DNA of 64,000 bases from Clostridia bacterium (GCA_900770185.1 CAAGJM010000013.1:1-64000), one strand, 5' to 3'; counted from the first letter of the stretch, positions 7,011-18,700 are shown. Translations and numbers: made by a program. Notes: generated by a model not told the origin, from the letters alone.

Positions 7011-9788
7011 CTACAAAAGCGAGCGCAAGTTTGCGATAAACTCGGCGACCTGCATTTTACCGTTTTTACCGGCATGGTCGAACTGAGTGAGTCTGCCGAT
7101 ATCGGCGTAACGCTCGAACTCGTCGATTAAAACGCTGCGTTCAGAAGACGAGTATACGTCGCTGTAAAGTTTAAGTTCAAGGTACCTTGGGAACAGCGAT
7201 TCAACCTGCACGTTGTTATAGTGGAGCTGATAGTCGGGGTCGGTATCTTTTACCTCGTCGAGTTTCAACGCCGCGGCGTCGAAGAAGCCGCGAAGCTTCA
7301 TAGTGGTTGCGTAAGAGAACCATTTTTTGGACGAGAACACGTTATAAATGCTGCCGTGATATTCGACCTTTTCGCCGTCGTCGTTGATAAAGCCGACTAT
7401 TCTTTCGCCGTCGTCGGGAATATAACGGGTGTCGGCCGCCTGCATATAGTAGCGAACGTAGGTGAAGTACGCCCACATATCGTCGAATGCCGCCGCCCCG
7501 TAATAGTTCACGAAGAAGTCTTTGATAAGCTCTTCGACGTTAAGGTCTACGTTCCACATAAGTTCGGAACGCAAGAACATTTTAAGGTCGTAGAACGCCG
7601 TGCCCGCAGTATGCGCGGGAAGCTGAGTTAAAATTTCGGTTACGCCGTAGAATTTATAGAATTTAAAATTATCCTGCATCGTGCCGAAATCGGGGAAAGG
7701 CGGCAGATAATCGTCAAAACTGGTGCCGTAGTCCCAAATTGCAAAGTGAGAAGCAACTTCTTTCCAACCGCGGAAGGTGGATACGGTGCCGCCGTTTACG
7801 TCTTTTTCGAAGTGGGTGCGCATATAAACCGACTGAATGGGCGCGATACGAATAATTATATCGTTGCCGCATTTCAAATCGTCGTCGTCACCGTCGCCGT
7901 CGTAATCGTAACGCATACGGGTGAAGGTGTCGGACGCGCTGTCGTAAGTCGCAGGCGCGCTTATACAGTGCTGGTAAGCGAAAAATGCGATTTTTATATC
8001 GCGCGTCTTATTAAAGTCGCCGTCTTTAAGTTCGTCCTGCCAAGCATAAATGCGCTTTAACAACTCTTTTGCAAGGAGCACGAGTTGACCCGAATACGCC
8101 GTATTCGCGGTCATTGCTTTACAATCGTCGCAACGGCAGAAGTAGTTGGGGTTATCGTTTATGCCGAGCATGAATACGCGGGCGTTTTTGTCCTTTAAAA
8201 CGTAGTCGTTTATAAGGTTTTTGAACATTTCGTCAAGCGGGCGGATACTGTCGACGGTCTTCCTTACGTCGTCATCTTCGTTTTCGGGCGCGACGTAATC
8301 GCTAAGCAACATGCGCTTGCCGTTATATTTGTTTCTGTAAAACGCGGTGGAACTGCCGAATTCCTGAGAAGCGAGTTCATAAGCGGCGATAGCGTTTGCC
8401 GCAACTAATTTTTCAAGCAAAACTTCGTTTACGGGCAAAAGCTTGCCGTCTTTTAACTTATAAGCAAACTTGCCTTCTTCAAACTTAACGGTTATGGGCG
8501 TTTCGCCGTCCGCGATTCTGTCGCCCGCCGTGTAGTCGGAAGTTTTAACGAGAGTAAAGTCGCTTAAAACGTAATATTCGGCGTTAAAGTCCGCGGGCGC
8601 GCCGTTTATTTGCGTTTCGGCGGTAACCGTTTCGGAATCGTAACCGACGAGATATTGTTCGTAACTTGCGGGTTTAACGCTTGACGAAAAAATCGCGTCG
8701 GGGAACAAGTCGCTCGTCATTTTAAAGCCGTTTGCCGAGAGGTAACTCATAACGCCGCAAGCGTCGCTGAATTTGTAATATTTACCCGAGCCGTAGTCTT
8801 TGTCGTAAGTGTAATCGTTTTTAAGCACTTTCGAGATGCACATTTGCCCGTCGTTATAAGAGCCCGTGCCGGTGTACCATTCGGAGTGACCGAGCTCGAT
8901 ATACTTAGTCTGCAACAAAAGTTGATAGCAAAGCGATTCGTCGCCAAGCGACCAACCGCCGCCTTCCATGCCTAAAACGCCGCTCGACCCCTGGCTGCCG
9001 TGCTCGCGATACCTAAACTGCGTGGTTTTATCGGACTGATATTTGTATTCGTCCAAATATCTGCTCTGAAAATCGGGAATATCGACGATATCCATATTTT
9101 TAAGAAGCTTACTGTCGTCGCTGTCGATTTTCCAGCAATTTTCGCCGTAAAAGCGGTAGTTCATGTTTCTTCTTAAAAAGCCGTACGCGCCGTAAAGTTT
9201 GCCGTTATTACCGACGGCGTTGATAACTACGGTGTTGCCGATGGTTTTAATTATATATCCGTCAAGCCCCAAATAACTTTCGGTATAATTTTCGTCGTCT
9301 TTTATATCGGACGATTCAAAAATTTTGGTATCGCCGATAGAGATATACTTACCCGAAAAATCGTACGAGCCGTTTTCGCCGTCGTAAGATATTTCGGTGT
9401 CGGGAACGATGGGGAAAACTATTCCCGTAGCGTCTTTCATGAAGAAAGCTATTTCTTTAGCCGCCTGATAGGAGGTGACGGACGAAAAATCGTCGGTCGC
9501 GTAAACGATTTTATAGTCGGTTTGAGGAATTTTATCCTTATCGTACAAATAAGTGCCGCTGTCGGAAACCTCTTCTTTGAGTTTGGCGTTTTTTTCATCA
9601 AGATAGCCGTCTAAGTCGTTTAGCTCGTTAAGATAGTAAAGTTTAGAACTGTTTACGGGTTTGGTGTAGCCCGAAACGTCCTTATCTTTATCTCCTTTAA
9701 AGTCCGTTTCTACGTTGCACGCGGTAAGGGAAACGGCGAACGAAAACGAAAGAATTAAACCCGTTATTTTTTTAGTTAAATTTTTCAT
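7011..9788 (-). CDS. Secreted lipoprotein, DUF4838-type glycosidase-like
   Basis: A 925-residue protein with a lipoprotein signal (KKITGLILSF..., lipobox LTAC with the cysteine at about residue 24), so it should be anchored outside the membrane. Residues about 70-210 look like the N-terminal alpha/beta domain found before GH20/GH67-type barrels (KIVYATDD, YQAAKEIAFFMKDATG, GKLYGAYGFLRR). The central part carries the DUF4838 hallmark NYFCRCDDCKAM with a following ELLKRIYAW, then long alpha/beta stretches. DUF4838 proteins are presumed carbohydrate-active; the catalytic residues and substrate are not established and I do not assign them. It is the last gene of a four-gene operon, 10 bp after the previous one, whose other members are large surface proteins. 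It most likely cuts or binds a glycan together with them (inference). Confidence 0.72.
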   Translation of the reverse strand: MKNLTKKITGLILSFSFAVSLTACNVETDFKGDKDKDVSGYTKPVNSSKLYYLNELNDLDGYLDEKNAKLKEEVSDSGTYLYDKDKIPQTDYKIVYATDDFSSVTSYQAAKEIAFFMKDATGIVFPIVPDTEISYDGENGSYDFSGKYISIGDTKIFESSDIKDDENYTESYLGLDGYIIKTIGNTVVINAVGNNGKLYGAYGFLRRNMNYRFYGENCWKIDSDDSKLLKNMDIVDIPDFQSRYLDEYKYQSDKTTQFRYREHGSQGSSGVLGMEGGGWSLGDESLCYQLLLQTKYIELGHSEWYTGTGSYNDGQMCISKVLKNDYTYDKDYGSGKYYKFSDACGVMSYLSANGFKMTSDLFPDAIFSSSVKPASYEQYLVGYDSETVTAETQINGAPADFNAEYYVLSDFTLVKTSDYTAGDRIADGETPITVKFEEGKFAYKLKDGKLLPVNEVLLEKLVAANAIAAYELASQEFGSSTAFYRNKYNGKRMLLSDYVAPENEDDDVRKTVDSIRPLDEMFKNLINDYVLKDKNARVFMLGINDNPNYFCRCDDCKAMTANTAYSGQLVLLAKELLKRIYAWQDELKDGDFNKTRDIKIAFFAYQHCISAPATYDSASDTFTRMRYDYDGDGDDDDLKCGNDIIIRIAPIQSVYMRTHFEKDVNGGTVSTFRGWKEVASHFAIWDYGTSFDDYLPPFPDFGTMQDNFKFYKFYGVTEILTQLPAHTAGTAFYDLKMFLRSELMWNVDLNVEELIKDFFVNYYGAAAFDDMWAYFTYVRYYMQAADTRYIPDDGERIVGFINDDGEKVEYHGSIYNVFSSKKWFSYATTMKLRGFFDAAALKLDEVKDTDPDYQLHYNNVQVESLFPRYLELKLYSDVYSSSERSVLIDEFERYADIGRLTQFDHAGKNGKMQVAEFIANLRSLL

Positions 9789-9798
9789 ATATTTCTCC

Positions 9799-12789
9799 TT
9801 ACTCGGAAACTATTATCGTGAACTGTTTGATAACGTAGTTACCCGAACCGTCCTGCGCGTAAAACGCGAGAGTATATTTACCCGCCGTTTTGAATTTATA
9901 CGAGAACTTTATGCCGGAAACGCTTACCGTTTTAAGCCCGTAATTCGGAGTTTCGATATAGACGTAAGAGCGGATATTTTCAGCCGCAGTTACGTTATCG
10001 CTGACCTTATAGTCGGGAATATAGAGTTCGTCGCCGACTTTTGCTTTCGTCTTTATCTGTCCGTTTATTTCTAAAACGGGGTCGACGCTATCGGTCGAGT
10101 TTATAATATACTGAACCTGAGTGCGCTTGCCCGCTTCGTCACGGCTTTGATAAATTACTTTATAACTGCCGTATTCGCTTAAAGTTATAACGTGCTTCGT
10201 TGCCGCCGAAACTCCGCTGCCTGCCGCGCCCAGAATATACGAGCCGCCCGGGGACTGAACGGTAACGGTAACTTCGCACTCGGGACTTATCATATCGTCG
10301 GCTTTTGCGGACGGGATAACGGCGTCGCTATAACACGAGTGATATAAAGATATATGTTCGTCAAGCGAAATAACCGGCGCGACGGTATCGTTCGTATCGG
10401 GATCAAGCTCTGTAAACGACGGTAACGACACGAAGTCGGTTATGCGGACTTCGGGATAATCTTCGCCGCTATACTCGAAATTATCGAACGATACGTTCAC
10501 GTAACATCTTCCGCTCGTAAACCCGTTGAACGCCGCTCCGTTATCGAAACGGGTTATGGGGGTAACGAGGTGATTGTCGCCGTCGTATACGGAGTTTGCT
10601 TTTATCTGGAACTTAACGCTCGACTCTTCGCTTGCGCCGTATATAACGCCGCCTATCTTGCCCGCATCGAACCCCGTAGCGATATTCGTGTATTTTTCGT
10701 TATTAGGAGTTAAAACGAAGGTTACAGATTCGCCCGCGTCAACCGTATCGACGAGTTTAACGGAAATTTCTTTAAACCTTTGCGAAGACGCGGGAACGTT
10801 TAATTTTATAGAAAACGCTTTTGCGGTGACCGCGTTTACGTACTGCATGCTTGCGCCTTTCTTCGTCGGATAAAAGAACGCTTCTTTGCTGGACGCATAT
10901 TCGCTTACGAACTTAAAGTCTACGCCGATATTCTCTTTAATCATTAGGTCGGCAAAAGTTTCGGCGTCTAAAACCTTAACTTCGTAAACTTCGCTTTCGG
11001 CAAGGTATTCGTCCGTCGTGCCGACAAGCGCTTTCGCCTCGAATCTGACGTAAACCTTTTCGACTCCGCCGTCGGGAAGATAGTAGCCGTTTTCAATCAG
11101 AATTTTATCGTCGAACGTTCCGGTTAAGCTGACGTAAGTAAGCGTTTCGACTTCGGTTTTCGTACCCAAAGACGAATAATCGTAAGACTTCGGGGCGTTT
11201 AATATAAGTTTATTGTTCTTTTTAACCGCTTTGGGAACGACCGCCTCGCCTATCGTGGGGGCAAGCGTCGAGCGAACGACCGCTTTAAACTCGTAAGTTT
11301 TTGTGTTGTTCAAATAATCGGTCGCGATATAATATACGGAATAAACGCCTTCCGCGCTTGCGATGAAAGAGTTGTTTACGATATCCGATTCTTCGCTTAA
11401 ATTGTTACAAACGACTTTACGCGTAACGTTTACGGTGCCGCTTCCGCCGCTCACTTCGTATCTGGGAAGCGCGACCGTTTCACCTATTTTAAGCGCAACC
11501 GTTTCGCCTATTTTAAGGTTGCTTTTAACGTCCGAAGAAAAATCAAGCGAAATTGCTTCGATGAACGGAACTATTTCTACCGTCACCGATTTTTCTTCCG
11601 CTTTGTTTCCGCTTTTATCGGTTAAGTTGACGGTTATGGTATAATCGCCTGTTTCAGCCGGAGTAAAGCCGCCCCTTTTCGTATCGACGGGAACCTCGCT
11701 TCCGTTCGGGGCAAAAACTTTGAATTCTAACTTATCGGAAATAATACCGTCAACGGCGTCGTATCCGACGAAGTTAAGGAAAGGATAAAAAGCGTTGTTC
11801 TCTCCTTTCGGAAGCTCTTCCGAATTATACCCGGTCGGGGTTACGACCCTGGGGGATTCGGTATCCTTTACAGCCTTGCCGTCGAGTTTATGGTTCAAAA
11901 GGTTCATCAAAATGACGTTTGCGCCTGCTTCACCGTCGTATATGCCCGAAAAAGTTATCTTCATCGTGGCAAAATTGCCGTTAAAACCTTTGAATATCGA
12001 GTCCGTGGGTCCCATCATCGCGGCGTCGTCAAGACGCCTTACGACGGCTAAGTCTTTATTTTCGTACTCGGTGGAAGCGTAAAGCGCGCGATTAGCGAAA
12101 ACCGTGTTTTCGATATAGTCGTAAGAAACGGCTATCGAGTCGCCGCCCTTGCCGTTAAAGTTACCGGCAAGCGGCGCGCCGCGGTTTACCTGCGTCATAA
12201 GTCTTTTATCGCTCTGATGCCAGCCCGCATATTTCATAGTGGGGCTTTCTACGCCCGCCCACGAGTTCGACACGTCGTAAGAGGAGCGATTGACAACGAT
12301 GCTTATCCGATTTTCGCTGTCGGTATCGTCTATAAGCGTAACGGTTATTTTTGAAAACTCGCTGTCGGCGGCGGGCGATTCGTCGCCTGCTTCCGTATAT
12401 GCCTGCGTTACGGGGTTTACGTAAAACTCTAAAAGAGTGTCGAGTTTATCAAGCCCCTTAATATAAACGGGGTTTTTGTAAGTAAGGGTCGTTTCTTTAT
12501 TGAAGTGTATACCGACGCCCGCGGGATTTCTGCCCGTAGAGTACCCGCTACCCTTCATTTTACGGGAATAAATGCCGTTCTTTAAATAATCGGGCGCGGT
12601 TTTTTCGGAAGTAAATTCAACCGTTCCGCCCTCTAAAGTTTCTACGTCAAAGACGCTTTCCCAATACTTATTATCGCCGCTTTCGCCGCCGTCGTCCGCC
12701 GAAACGGTTTTTATGCCGTTGACGGTAAAGGCGAGCGTACACGCGCAAAAGATTGCGAAAAGTCCGCTTAAAATATGTTTCTTTTTCAT
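9799..12789 (-). CDS. Large secreted Ig/beta-sandwich repeat protein
   Basis: A 996-residue protein with a signal peptide (KKKHILSGLFAIFCACTLAF, cleavage near AD at 32) and no C-terminal membrane anchor. Layout by eye: a beta-sandwich module at about 40-310 ending in a FKGFNGNF motif; an Ig-like domain at about 320-405 (DTESPRV, DAVDGIISDKL, GDYTITVNLTDKSGNKAEE) of the DUF5011/HYR kind; further Ig-like strands; a second copy of the module at about 610-790 (AFNGFTSGRCYV); and two more Ig-like domains to the C-terminus (VAPVI, GSYKVIYQSRDEAGK; DPVLEI, GKYTLAFYAQDGSGN). The modules recall carbohydrate-binding or LamG-like folds, but I cannot name a family. It is third in the operon, 6 bp after its upstream neighbour. 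It is probably a cell-surface adhesin or glycan-binding partner; exact function unknown. Confidence 0.6.
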   Translation of the reverse strand: MKKKHILSGLFAIFCACTLAFTVNGIKTVSADDGGESGDNKYWESVFDVETLEGGTVEFTSEKTAPDYLKNGIYSRKMKGSGYSTGRNPAGVGIHFNKETTLTYKNPVYIKGLDKLDTLLEFYVNPVTQAYTEAGDESPAADSEFSKITVTLIDDTDSENRISIVVNRSSYDVSNSWAGVESPTMKYAGWHQSDKRLMTQVNRGAPLAGNFNGKGGDSIAVSYDYIENTVFANRALYASTEYENKDLAVVRRLDDAAMMGPTDSIFKGFNGNFATMKITFSGIYDGEAGANVILMNLLNHKLDGKAVKDTESPRVVTPTGYNSEELPKGENNAFYPFLNFVGYDAVDGIISDKLEFKVFAPNGSEVPVDTKRGGFTPAETGDYTITVNLTDKSGNKAEEKSVTVEIVPFIEAISLDFSSDVKSNLKIGETVALKIGETVALPRYEVSGGSGTVNVTRKVVCNNLSEESDIVNNSFIASAEGVYSVYYIATDYLNNTKTYEFKAVVRSTLAPTIGEAVVPKAVKKNNKLILNAPKSYDYSSLGTKTEVETLTYVSLTGTFDDKILIENGYYLPDGGVEKVYVRFEAKALVGTTDEYLAESEVYEVKVLDAETFADLMIKENIGVDFKFVSEYASSKEAFFYPTKKGASMQYVNAVTAKAFSIKLNVPASSQRFKEISVKLVDTVDAGESVTFVLTPNNEKYTNIATGFDAGKIGGVIYGASEESSVKFQIKANSVYDGDNHLVTPITRFDNGAAFNGFTSGRCYVNVSFDNFEYSGEDYPEVRITDFVSLPSFTELDPDTNDTVAPVISLDEHISLYHSCYSDAVIPSAKADDMISPECEVTVTVQSPGGSYILGAAGSGVSAATKHVITLSEYGSYKVIYQSRDEAGKRTQVQYIINSTDSVDPVLEINGQIKTKAKVGDELYIPDYKVSDNVTAAENIRSYVYIETPNYGLKTVSVSGIKFSYKFKTAGKYTLAFYAQDGSGNYVIKQFTIIVSE

Positions 12790-12795
12790 ACCCTG

Positions 12796-15738
12796 TTACT
12801 CCTTATCGTCGTTTTCGGCTTTTTTGCCTTTTTTTGATTTAGCGATAACTATCAGCGTAACCGCCGCCGCTATCAGCAATCCGCCGACCGCAAAGCCGAT
12901 TATCGCAAAAATTCTCGGGCGCTTTACCGCCGCTTCCCGAACGGTTATTACGTAACTATATTCGCTAACGTTTCCGTCTTCGTCAAACGCTTTGAACGTG
13001 ACGATATATTCGCCCGCTTCTTCGGGGATGAACTTGCCTTCGAAAACGTTTATTTCTTCGCCGTTAAAAGTAACGTTCGTAAGCATATTGACGGAAGACT
13101 CGTTATCGGCTGCCGTAAAAGACGCGATTTTTACGAATTTATTTTTAACGCCCGTCTTATAAACGGTGCCCTCAACTGTTATTACGGGGACGGTTTTATC
13201 GGTAACGTTGAAGTTATAAGCCTTTTCGACAGTTTCGCCGTTCACGGCGGCGATATACCTGAAAGTATAGTCGCCCGATTTTTTAAACTCAAACTTACCG
13301 TTTACGGCTTCTATCGTGTCGCCGCCGCGAGTAAGCGCAAAGCTTTTAGCCGCGCCTGTAACCTCGTTTCCGTTCTGGTCAACGACCGTAAAATCGGAAG
13401 GCGATAATACGTCGAGCGTCGTATACGATTTTTTAAGTTCACCCGCGCCTTTTAAAGTGTAAAAACCGTTTTTGACGGTTATTTTTAAAATAACGTCGTC
13501 GGCGTTACCCGAACTATCCTTAACGGAGAATTTAAAGATGTATTCGCCGGGGTTTTTGAAAATATACGTGAAGTTTTCGGGGTCTGACGCGTAATTTTTA
13601 TCAAGCGTGAAATCTTCCGAATTATATATCGCGCTTAACGATATTTTATCGGATAAGTCGTGTTTTTCGCCAACCTCGTCGCGCACGCGGAGATAACCGA
13701 AGGTAACCGTGCTGCCCGTTACCGCCCTGTACGATAAAATCTTGCCGTTTTCGTCTGTTTTTTGCGCGCCGATAAGATAGTCGTCGCCGATAAGATATAT
13801 TTCGGGGGAAGTATCGTCCATAACCGTAACGCGGAAAATTTGTTCGGGGAAAGTTATGGTTTCGCCGCCGTCAACGTAATTGACGTAATATTTAAAGGTA
13901 TACGCGCCGAACTGCTCGGGGAAGGTAAAACCGTTTAACATTTCGTCTTCGGTAAGGTTTCTTGCCGCGCCGCCGTCAAACGAAACGCTCATGTAGTAAT
14001 TTATGCCGCTCTCCGGTTTATCGAAGAAGTCCGCGCCGTATTTATAATCGTAAATTTTAACGGCGCCACGGTTTACGATAAAGTTTTCGGTATCCGTGCC
14101 GTAGCTTAAAATCGCACCGTCCTGCACGGTAAGCGATATATAGTTGCGGACGGTTTTAAACTCGGTAACTTTATCTGAAACAAGTACGTTTCCTCCGTCG
14201 TCGCGCACGGTGTAGTATATTTTGTAAAACCCGATTTTGTCGAAAGATTTCATTTCTTTTTCGGCAACTTCACCCTCAAAAACGGTGGTGTAAGCCGCTT
14301 TATCGATTGAATATTCTATCTTGGCGTAAACTTTGGTGTTGTCCTCAATCCCGCCGTAAATATCGGACTTTGCTTTCGCGCCGATATCGTACTTAACGCC
14401 CGAGTAAACGTTTTTGTTTACAAAACCGTCGGGGGCTTTCGTGAACGCTAAGTTTGCGCTTTCGATACACTCGATTTCTATGGAGTTTTCGTAAGTTTTG
14501 CCGCCCGCCGTAACCGAATATTTGATATTGTATTCGCCTGCAACGTCGGGGGTAAAGCTTGCGCCGGTTACATACGTTTTATTCAGCTCGCTAAGCGCAG
14601 AGCCTTCGGGCGCGGATACGGAATAAGTTCCGACGAACGCTTCGCCGTCAACCGCGTTAACGATAAACGCTTTAACTACGGGTATAACGTAAGGGAGAGA
14701 TTTTGTCGCCTTAAAAACTTTATCCGCGTTTTGAACGCGCACGCGCTGGCGTAAACTTTCGCCCGCTATATCGGTCACGAGGAGGTAACCCGTCCCGTCA
14801 ACGTTTGCCGCGCGAAGAGTCACGGTTATATCGTCGTCATTATTAAAGCCGTTAAACAAAACTTCAGATTTATCGACGATTATGTCGGCGTTGTCGCCTT
14901 CGCTCGGGTCGTAGTCTTCGCCGACCTCGTCTTTCATTATGTTTTTGTTCAAATCGCGTACGACGTTACCTATCTTTACGCCGTTGTATTCGTATTCGGT
15001 CAATTTTAAGTCCGCGCTAAGGTTTTCAAAAACCCCTTCCGCATTTTTGTAAGAAACGGTCGCCTGAACCTTATCGCCTTCCTGAACGTAGCCCATGGTT
15101 ATAGGTTTTTGCGCGCCGCCGCTACCTGCAAAGCCGCTGTCTACCGTGTAACCGTTGTTGCCCTTTCTTAAAAAGGGTTTACCCTCGAAAGAAGTGCCTT
15201 TCGTCCACTGCGTATTCAAGCAGTAACCCGCATAAGTTTGCTCGTTCGTTCCGTCTTTCGCGGCAACGGATAACGCGGATTTACCTTGCGAAGCCCAGTT
15301 CGCGCCCCCGACGGCAATGAACCTGTATGATACGGTTTTATCGCCCGCCGCGTTTTTTAACTCTATATAAAACTCCGAAACGGACGGTTTGGTTAAAATT
15401 TTGCCCCTTTCTAAAACGAGCGGCAAAAAGGTCATAAAGTTATTTAACTCGGTCGGCTTAAACGTTTTGTTAAGCGTAACCGTTCCGCCGCTTTTAAACG
15501 ACAGCAACACGCCGTTCCGCTCCGCGCCCGCCGTCGTTTGCATAAACTCGGGCACGAATTCGTTTGCCGTTAAACTTACGTTCTTTGCGTCAACGAACCG
15601 CTCGGTCAAATATTTATTGTCTATAACGCCGACGGTTTCAGCCGCCACGCGCTTTACGTTTAGCGTGAACGCAAGAGGCACGCAAAGCGCAAGCGATAAA
15701 AACGATAAAGCGATTATTTTAAACTTTTTCATCATCAT
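12796..15738 (-). CDS. Large surface protein with Ig-like repeats and C-terminal membrane anchor
   Basis: A 980-residue protein with a signal peptide (FKIIALSFLSLALCVPLAF) and a single C-terminal membrane helix (FAIIGFAVGGLLIAAAVTLI, about 945-967) followed by a KKGKK tail, so the bulk is displayed outside. Residues about 30-325 form the module shared with the neighbouring genes (LFNGFNNDDDITVTL). About 350-930 is a row of Ig-like domains, each ending in a strand such as GEYNIKYSV, GFYKIYYTV, GAYTFKYYV, GEYIFKFSV, GDYTFRYIA or GEYIVTFKAFDEDGN. Three ATG codons are in a row at 15738, 15735 and 15732; the GGGAGA ribosome site is best spaced for the third. The frame overlaps the end of the previous gene by up to 20 bp, which suggests translational coupling. 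Function unknown; no enzyme motif seen. Confidence 0.62.
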   Translation of the reverse strand: MMMKKFKIIALSFLSLALCVPLAFTLNVKRVAAETVGVIDNKYLTERFVDAKNVSLTANEFVPEFMQTTAGAERNGVLLSFKSGGTVTLNKTFKPTELNNFMTFLPLVLERGKILTKPSVSEFYIELKNAAGDKTVSYRFIAVGGANWASQGKSALSVAAKDGTNEQTYAGYCLNTQWTKGTSFEGKPFLRKGNNGYTVDSGFAGSGGAQKPITMGYVQEGDKVQATVSYKNAEGVFENLSADLKLTEYEYNGVKIGNVVRDLNKNIMKDEVGEDYDPSEGDNADIIVDKSEVLFNGFNNDDDITVTLRAANVDGTGYLLVTDIAGESLRQRVRVQNADKVFKATKSLPYVIPVVKAFIVNAVDGEAFVGTYSVSAPEGSALSELNKTYVTGASFTPDVAGEYNIKYSVTAGGKTYENSIEIECIESANLAFTKAPDGFVNKNVYSGVKYDIGAKAKSDIYGGIEDNTKVYAKIEYSIDKAAYTTVFEGEVAEKEMKSFDKIGFYKIYYTVRDDGGNVLVSDKVTEFKTVRNYISLTVQDGAILSYGTDTENFIVNRGAVKIYDYKYGADFFDKPESGINYYMSVSFDGGAARNLTEDEMLNGFTFPEQFGAYTFKYYVNYVDGGETITFPEQIFRVTVMDDTSPEIYLIGDDYLIGAQKTDENGKILSYRAVTGSTVTFGYLRVRDEVGEKHDLSDKISLSAIYNSEDFTLDKNYASDPENFTYIFKNPGEYIFKFSVKDSSGNADDVILKITVKNGFYTLKGAGELKKSYTTLDVLSPSDFTVVDQNGNEVTGAAKSFALTRGGDTIEAVNGKFEFKKSGDYTFRYIAAVNGETVEKAYNFNVTDKTVPVITVEGTVYKTGVKNKFVKIASFTAADNESSVNMLTNVTFNGEEINVFEGKFIPEEAGEYIVTFKAFDEDGNVSEYSYVITVREAAVKRPRIFAIIGFAVGGLLIAAAVTLIVIAKSKKGKKAENDDKE

Positions 15739-18700
15739 TCTCCCTTATGGGTTTTGCCTTGTTTTTAAAAAATACGACAACCGCAAAGACTATAAGCCCC
15801 AAACCGACGCCCGCCACCGCAAAAGCGATGATTTCGGGCACGCCTATTTTATACGCGCCTATAATCTCGCCGTCCGCGATATCCGCATTAAGGGTTGCCC
15901 CGGAAGTTTCTTTCCCGGCCGTCGGAATTTCTTTCGCTTTTATAAATTTGGCGTAAATTTTTGCGCCCGACGTAAGGTTGGATAAATTAACCTTTTCGCC
16001 GTTTTCGTCAACCCAGCCGTCGAAAACGTAACCTTCTTTTTCGGGAACGTAAGACGAAAAGTCGTCGCCGTAAGAGTTGACGGCCTTTTCCGTTCCGTCG
16101 ATAACGCAGGTTATCTTTTTATGCTCTTTAACGAAAGTTCCGGTAAGGGTAACGCTTTCAAGGGGTAAATCGCTTACGCTTTCGATTTTACTGCTGCCTA
16201 AATACCAGCCGCCGAAAGTGTAGCCTTGTTTTACGGGGCTTTCAAGCTCAAAAGTCTTGTTCGCGATATCTTCTACAGTGAAAGTTCTATCGTTTAAACC
16301 CGTTTGGCTTCCGTCAAAGTATGCGTATTTTAAATCGTAAATAATAGCGGAAACGGTAATTTTAAGATTTTTAAAACCGTTTTGCGCGCTTAAAACGAAT
16401 TGCTCTTTCGTATCCTGAGCCGCGCCGTCGAGGGTGATTGCCGTTATAGCGTATCCCTTTTTAACGGAAACGGTTATTTTCATTTCATCGTCCGCGCGAA
16501 CGGTTTTGCCGTTTTCGAGCGTTTCGCCGTCTACTTTGACTTCGGCGTTATTCGCTTCCACGCTCAAAACGGGATAAACGTTTACGCTGTATCTGAATTT
16601 TAAGTTTCCGTAAGCGTCTGTTGCTATGACTTTATATTCGCCCGAGCCGTTTTCGATTAACTTATCTTTATTTAACTTCGCGGTGCTCGAATACGTTTCT
16701 TCATAAATAATACTGTTGTTCGGTGCGGCAACAAGCATTACGCCGTTAAAATCGCTTTCACCCGTAAAAAGATTGAGCCTTTTAATTTTAGGTAAAACCA
16801 AACTGCCGTCGACGGGAATTTCCGGAACGGCGTTTAAATCTAACGCTTCGCCGTCGCCGCCCTTTACGACGAGCGCGTCGTTATCGTGCGAAACGGTTAA
16901 AGTTTCGCGGCTTAAATCTTCACCCGCAAACGAAGTTATTATTATGGAAGATTCGTTCTCTTCGCTCAGCGACGAAAATTCGACGGTGCATTTAACTTCG
17001 GTGCCTTCTTTAAAGCCTGCCCAAGGCGCAAAACCGTTATCGGTGTAGAATTTACTGCCCTGCAAAACGTCGTCGTCGCTTGCGGAAGCGTCGTTTGCTT
17101 TACTGCAATAGCGATTTACGTCGGAATTAAAATTCCTGACGACGTAAACGCCGCCGATTGCTGTACTCGAAGTGTTCGAGTAAGTAGAGTTGGTGTAAGC
17201 GGAAACTTTTGCGTTGTCGTAGATAAGTTCTACGGGCACGGTCTGATTGCCGAACCACTTCATCGTATCGCGCGGAAGGTTGTAGCCGAGGGTGTTGCCG
17301 CCCTTTTCAAACCTTTCGCATGCGTAAACGCCGTTGTTCGTCGCCGCCGCCTGAATTTTCAAGTAACCGCTCTTATTATGCTCGCTTATTCTGAACGAAA
17401 CGTATTCGTTTTCGTTATCGGCGTTCGTTAAAGTTACGGTAAGTTCGCTTATTTCTTTTTTTGCGTAAGTCGGCGCGTAAACGAAAGATAAAAAGCCTTG
17501 TCTTTTACCCGTATAAAAACCGTTTTCGGTGTTCGTAACGTCGCGCTCGGTCGAACCCCAGTAAAATTTATCGCTGTCTATAACGAACGAGCCGAGGTTA
17601 AAAGTCGCGCCCGCGCTGCCCGTAAGCTTAATGCCGCCGTAAGTTTTATCTATCGCGGCTTGCTTTTCGCTTGCAACGAAGCCTGCCGCCGCATTATCGC
17701 CCGACTTTATTATTTTTGCGGCGTAAGCGCTCGCGCTAAACTCTTCCGTATCGGAAACGGTTATAACTTCTTCAAGTTGAAGCGCATTTTCGCCGACGGC
17801 GTGCTTTAAAACGTACTTGCCGCCCCTGTCAAAAGTAAATTGTTCGGTAGATAAGCCGTTCGCGCCATATATAACGGTTTTAATTTTTTTGCCCGCAAAG
17901 TACACGTCGGTCTGCGTATCCGCTTCGGCGCCGCCAAAGCATAAATACTTCTTAGACGGTGCTTTAAGCGTTACGCTGTCGCCCTTTTTAGCGGTTGCCG
18001 CGTTGTTGCCGCTTAAACGGATATCGCCGCTCTCTACGATAAAGTTATCGCCTAAATCGTTGCCGCAAAGAGAGGTTACTATTATAGAAGCGGTTTCTTT
18101 ATCGCTTTGCAACGATTCGAAAGTGAGCGTACACTCTACTTCTTCGCCGTCCGAAAACCCTTCCCACGCGTGGAAACTGTTTTCGTTGTACACGGGTTTT
18201 CCTTCCGTCGCATGATAATAATCTTTGCCGTCGATTTGGCTAACCGCGTCCATTTTGTAGTTGCGTATGCAAAACGCGCCTTTTATCGAACTTACGTCTT
18301 GGGCGTAAGCGATATTAGTGTAAGCGGAAGCTTTTTGGTTATCCCATACAAGGTCGACCGCCTTAGGTTGCGCACCGTTGCAGTTGAGTTGGCGGCGAAC
18401 GTTATATTTAAGCCCGACGCCGTCCGTTTCATACCTGTTGCAGGTGTAAATATTGTTATTGGTCGACTTAGACTTGATTAAAAGTTCGTTTCCGTCAGCA
18501 TACGGCACGACGTTATACGAAACGTAATTTATAATATTGTCTACGCTTTTAAGCGTAACCGTCAGGCTTGAAATATCAAGAAGTTTATCTTCGCGCGCCT
18601 GTTGAGAGTAAACAAAACTTAAAAAGCTTTGATAGTCATTGCCCGTATAAAGCCCGTTTTTAACGTTTTCGGTATCGTGCTCCGAGCCGTTCCAGAACGA

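Noticed and set aside
7221..8060. Plus-strand frames of 136 and 104 codons under the DUF4838 gene
   Set aside because: Antisense shadows of the lipoprotein gene, without ribosome sites.
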